Of a stretch of DNA of 7,367 nt, positions 6,680 to 7,367 are shown piece by piece. The notes beneath the pieces are model-generated. The model was not told the origin of the DNA, ran no database searches, and saw only the letters and a program-made list of their open reading frames with translations. Both the position numbers and the translations under genes were made by a program. This stretch comes from an uncultured Collinsella sp. (lineage in GTDB: Bacteria; Actinomycetota; Coriobacteriia; Coriobacteriales; Coriobacteriaceae): the NCBI GenBank assembly GCA_900544755.1, contig UQWQ01000091.1, forward strand, positions 1-7,367. The letters run 5' to 3'. Position 1 is the stretch's first letter, and each line of letters begins with the position of its first letter.

Positions 6680-7367
6680 ATTCGCTCGAGCCGGAATCGG
6701 TCGTCTCGGACGTGTCGGAACTGTCATCCGGGCTCTCGTCCTTCGTCTTGGTCGCAGCATCGCGCGACGTTCCCTGCGGCGTGCTGTTGGCCGTGTTCAC
6801 GTCCTCATCCGAGGCCGACTGTTCGTCGGTCAGCGAGGTGATGACCAGCACTTCCTCGTTGTTCTCGGCCGTCGTCTGGGCGCGCACCACAATGGTGTAG
6901 TACACGTCGTTTGCCGATTTCTCAACCGACGAGACGGTGCCGAGCGGAAGACCCTTGGGGAACACACCGCCAATGCCCGAGGTCACGATGATGTCGCCAA
7001 CCTTAACGTCGGAATCGACGCTCACATACTCAAGACGCAGCGTGCCGTCAGCCTGACCCTGCAGCATGCCCTGGGCGCGCGTGTCCTGCACCATAGCGGA
7101 CACGCCCGAGTTCTCGTCGCCAATCAGGCGCACGGTGGACGTCTTGGCCGAGACTTCGATGATCTGTCCGATAACACCAGCCGAACTCGTCACAGGCATG
7201 TTGATGGTAAGCCCGTCTGTAGAACCCTTGTCGATGGTGACGGTCGAGGTCCAGGCATCGCCCGAGGCGCCGACGATACGAGCTGCAGTGGACTTGAGGT
7301 TGTAGGTCGACTGCAGACCGACCAGACCCTCCAGTCGCTCGGCGGTCTTTTGAGCCTCGGAGAGCTC
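6678..7367 (-). CDS. mreC: MreC, rod shape-determining protein (5' end beyond window)
   Basis: The last 229 residues of MreC are present; the transmembrane anchor and the start of the coiled coil lie beyond the right edge. MreC is an extracytoplasmic scaffold that binds and activates PBP2. Window residues 1-20 (ELSEAQKTAERLEGLVGLQS) look like the end of the coiled coil. The beta-barrel region follows: DAWTSTVTIDKGSTDGLTIN at 37-56, MPVTSSAGVIGQIIEV at 57-72, and VGDIIVTSGIGGVFPKGLPL at 123-142, the typical MreC signature. The structured part ends near 177. The final 52 residues (178-229) are rich in Ser, Thr, Asp and Glu, with only three basic residues, and should be a disordered acidic tail outside the membrane. 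Such a tail is not part of the core family fold. The gene is followed by mreD after 11 nt, with its TAG stop inside the mreD ribosome binding site. mreB is expected upstream, outside the window. Confidence 0.94.
   Translation of the reverse strand, partial: ELSEAQKTAERLEGLVGLQSTYNLKSTAARIVGASGDAWTSTVTIDKGSTDGLTINMPVTSSAGVIGQIIEVSAKTSTVRLIGDENSGVSAMVQDTRAQGMLQGQADGTLRLEYVSVDSDVKVGDIIVTSGIGGVFPKGLPLGTVSSVEKSANDVYYTIVVRAQTTAENNEEVLVITSLTDEQSASDEDVNTANSTPQGTSRDAATKTKDESPDDSSDTSETTDSGSSE

Overview
The window is a single, tightly packed, minus-strand gene cluster. Read in the direction of transcription (from 7367 towards 1) it holds mreC (5' end cut off), mreD, mrdA (PBP2), rodA, a 309-residue protein with a DUF697/YcjF-like C-terminal region, and a B12-binding-type radical SAM protein of the TIGR03960 kind (3' end cut off). 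No plus-strand gene, RNA gene, mobile element, CRISPR array or terminator could be supported. The intercistronic gaps are only about 9-18 nt, so no stretch over 300 bases lacks a gene and there is no room for an internal promoter or terminator between genes.

Organism: the DNA is GC-rich, with strong G/C preference at third codon positions, which also creates long antisense reading frames. Gene content and protein style point to an anaerobic actinomycete of the class Coriobacteriia, and a Collinsella-like gut organism is my best guess. This is inferred from protein appearance and synteny; no database comparison was made.

Layout and function: 4017-7367 encodes the elongasome (Rod complex). MreC is the periplasm-side scaffold that activates PBP2, MreD is its membrane partner, PBP2 is the class B transpeptidase, and RodA is the SEDS glycosyltransferase that pairs with PBP2. 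Next comes the unfamiliar 309-residue protein (1833-2762), which looks like a degenerate GTPase fold joined to a hydrophobic DUF697-like domain. Last is the radical SAM protein (1-1822). In many Gram-positive genomes that gene lies between the rod/min genes and a DUF2344 gene, an RNase E/G gene and rplU-rpmA, so those are expected just beyond the left edge, with mreB expected beyond the right edge.

Translation appears coupled along the cluster. At four of the five junctions the TAG stop of the upstream gene runs directly into the G-rich Shine-Dalgarno sequence of the next gene. The most interesting items are the candidate pseudo-GTPase/DUF697 protein inside the rod operon, the extra N-terminal membrane segment of PBP2, and the acidic Ser/Thr-rich tail of MreC.
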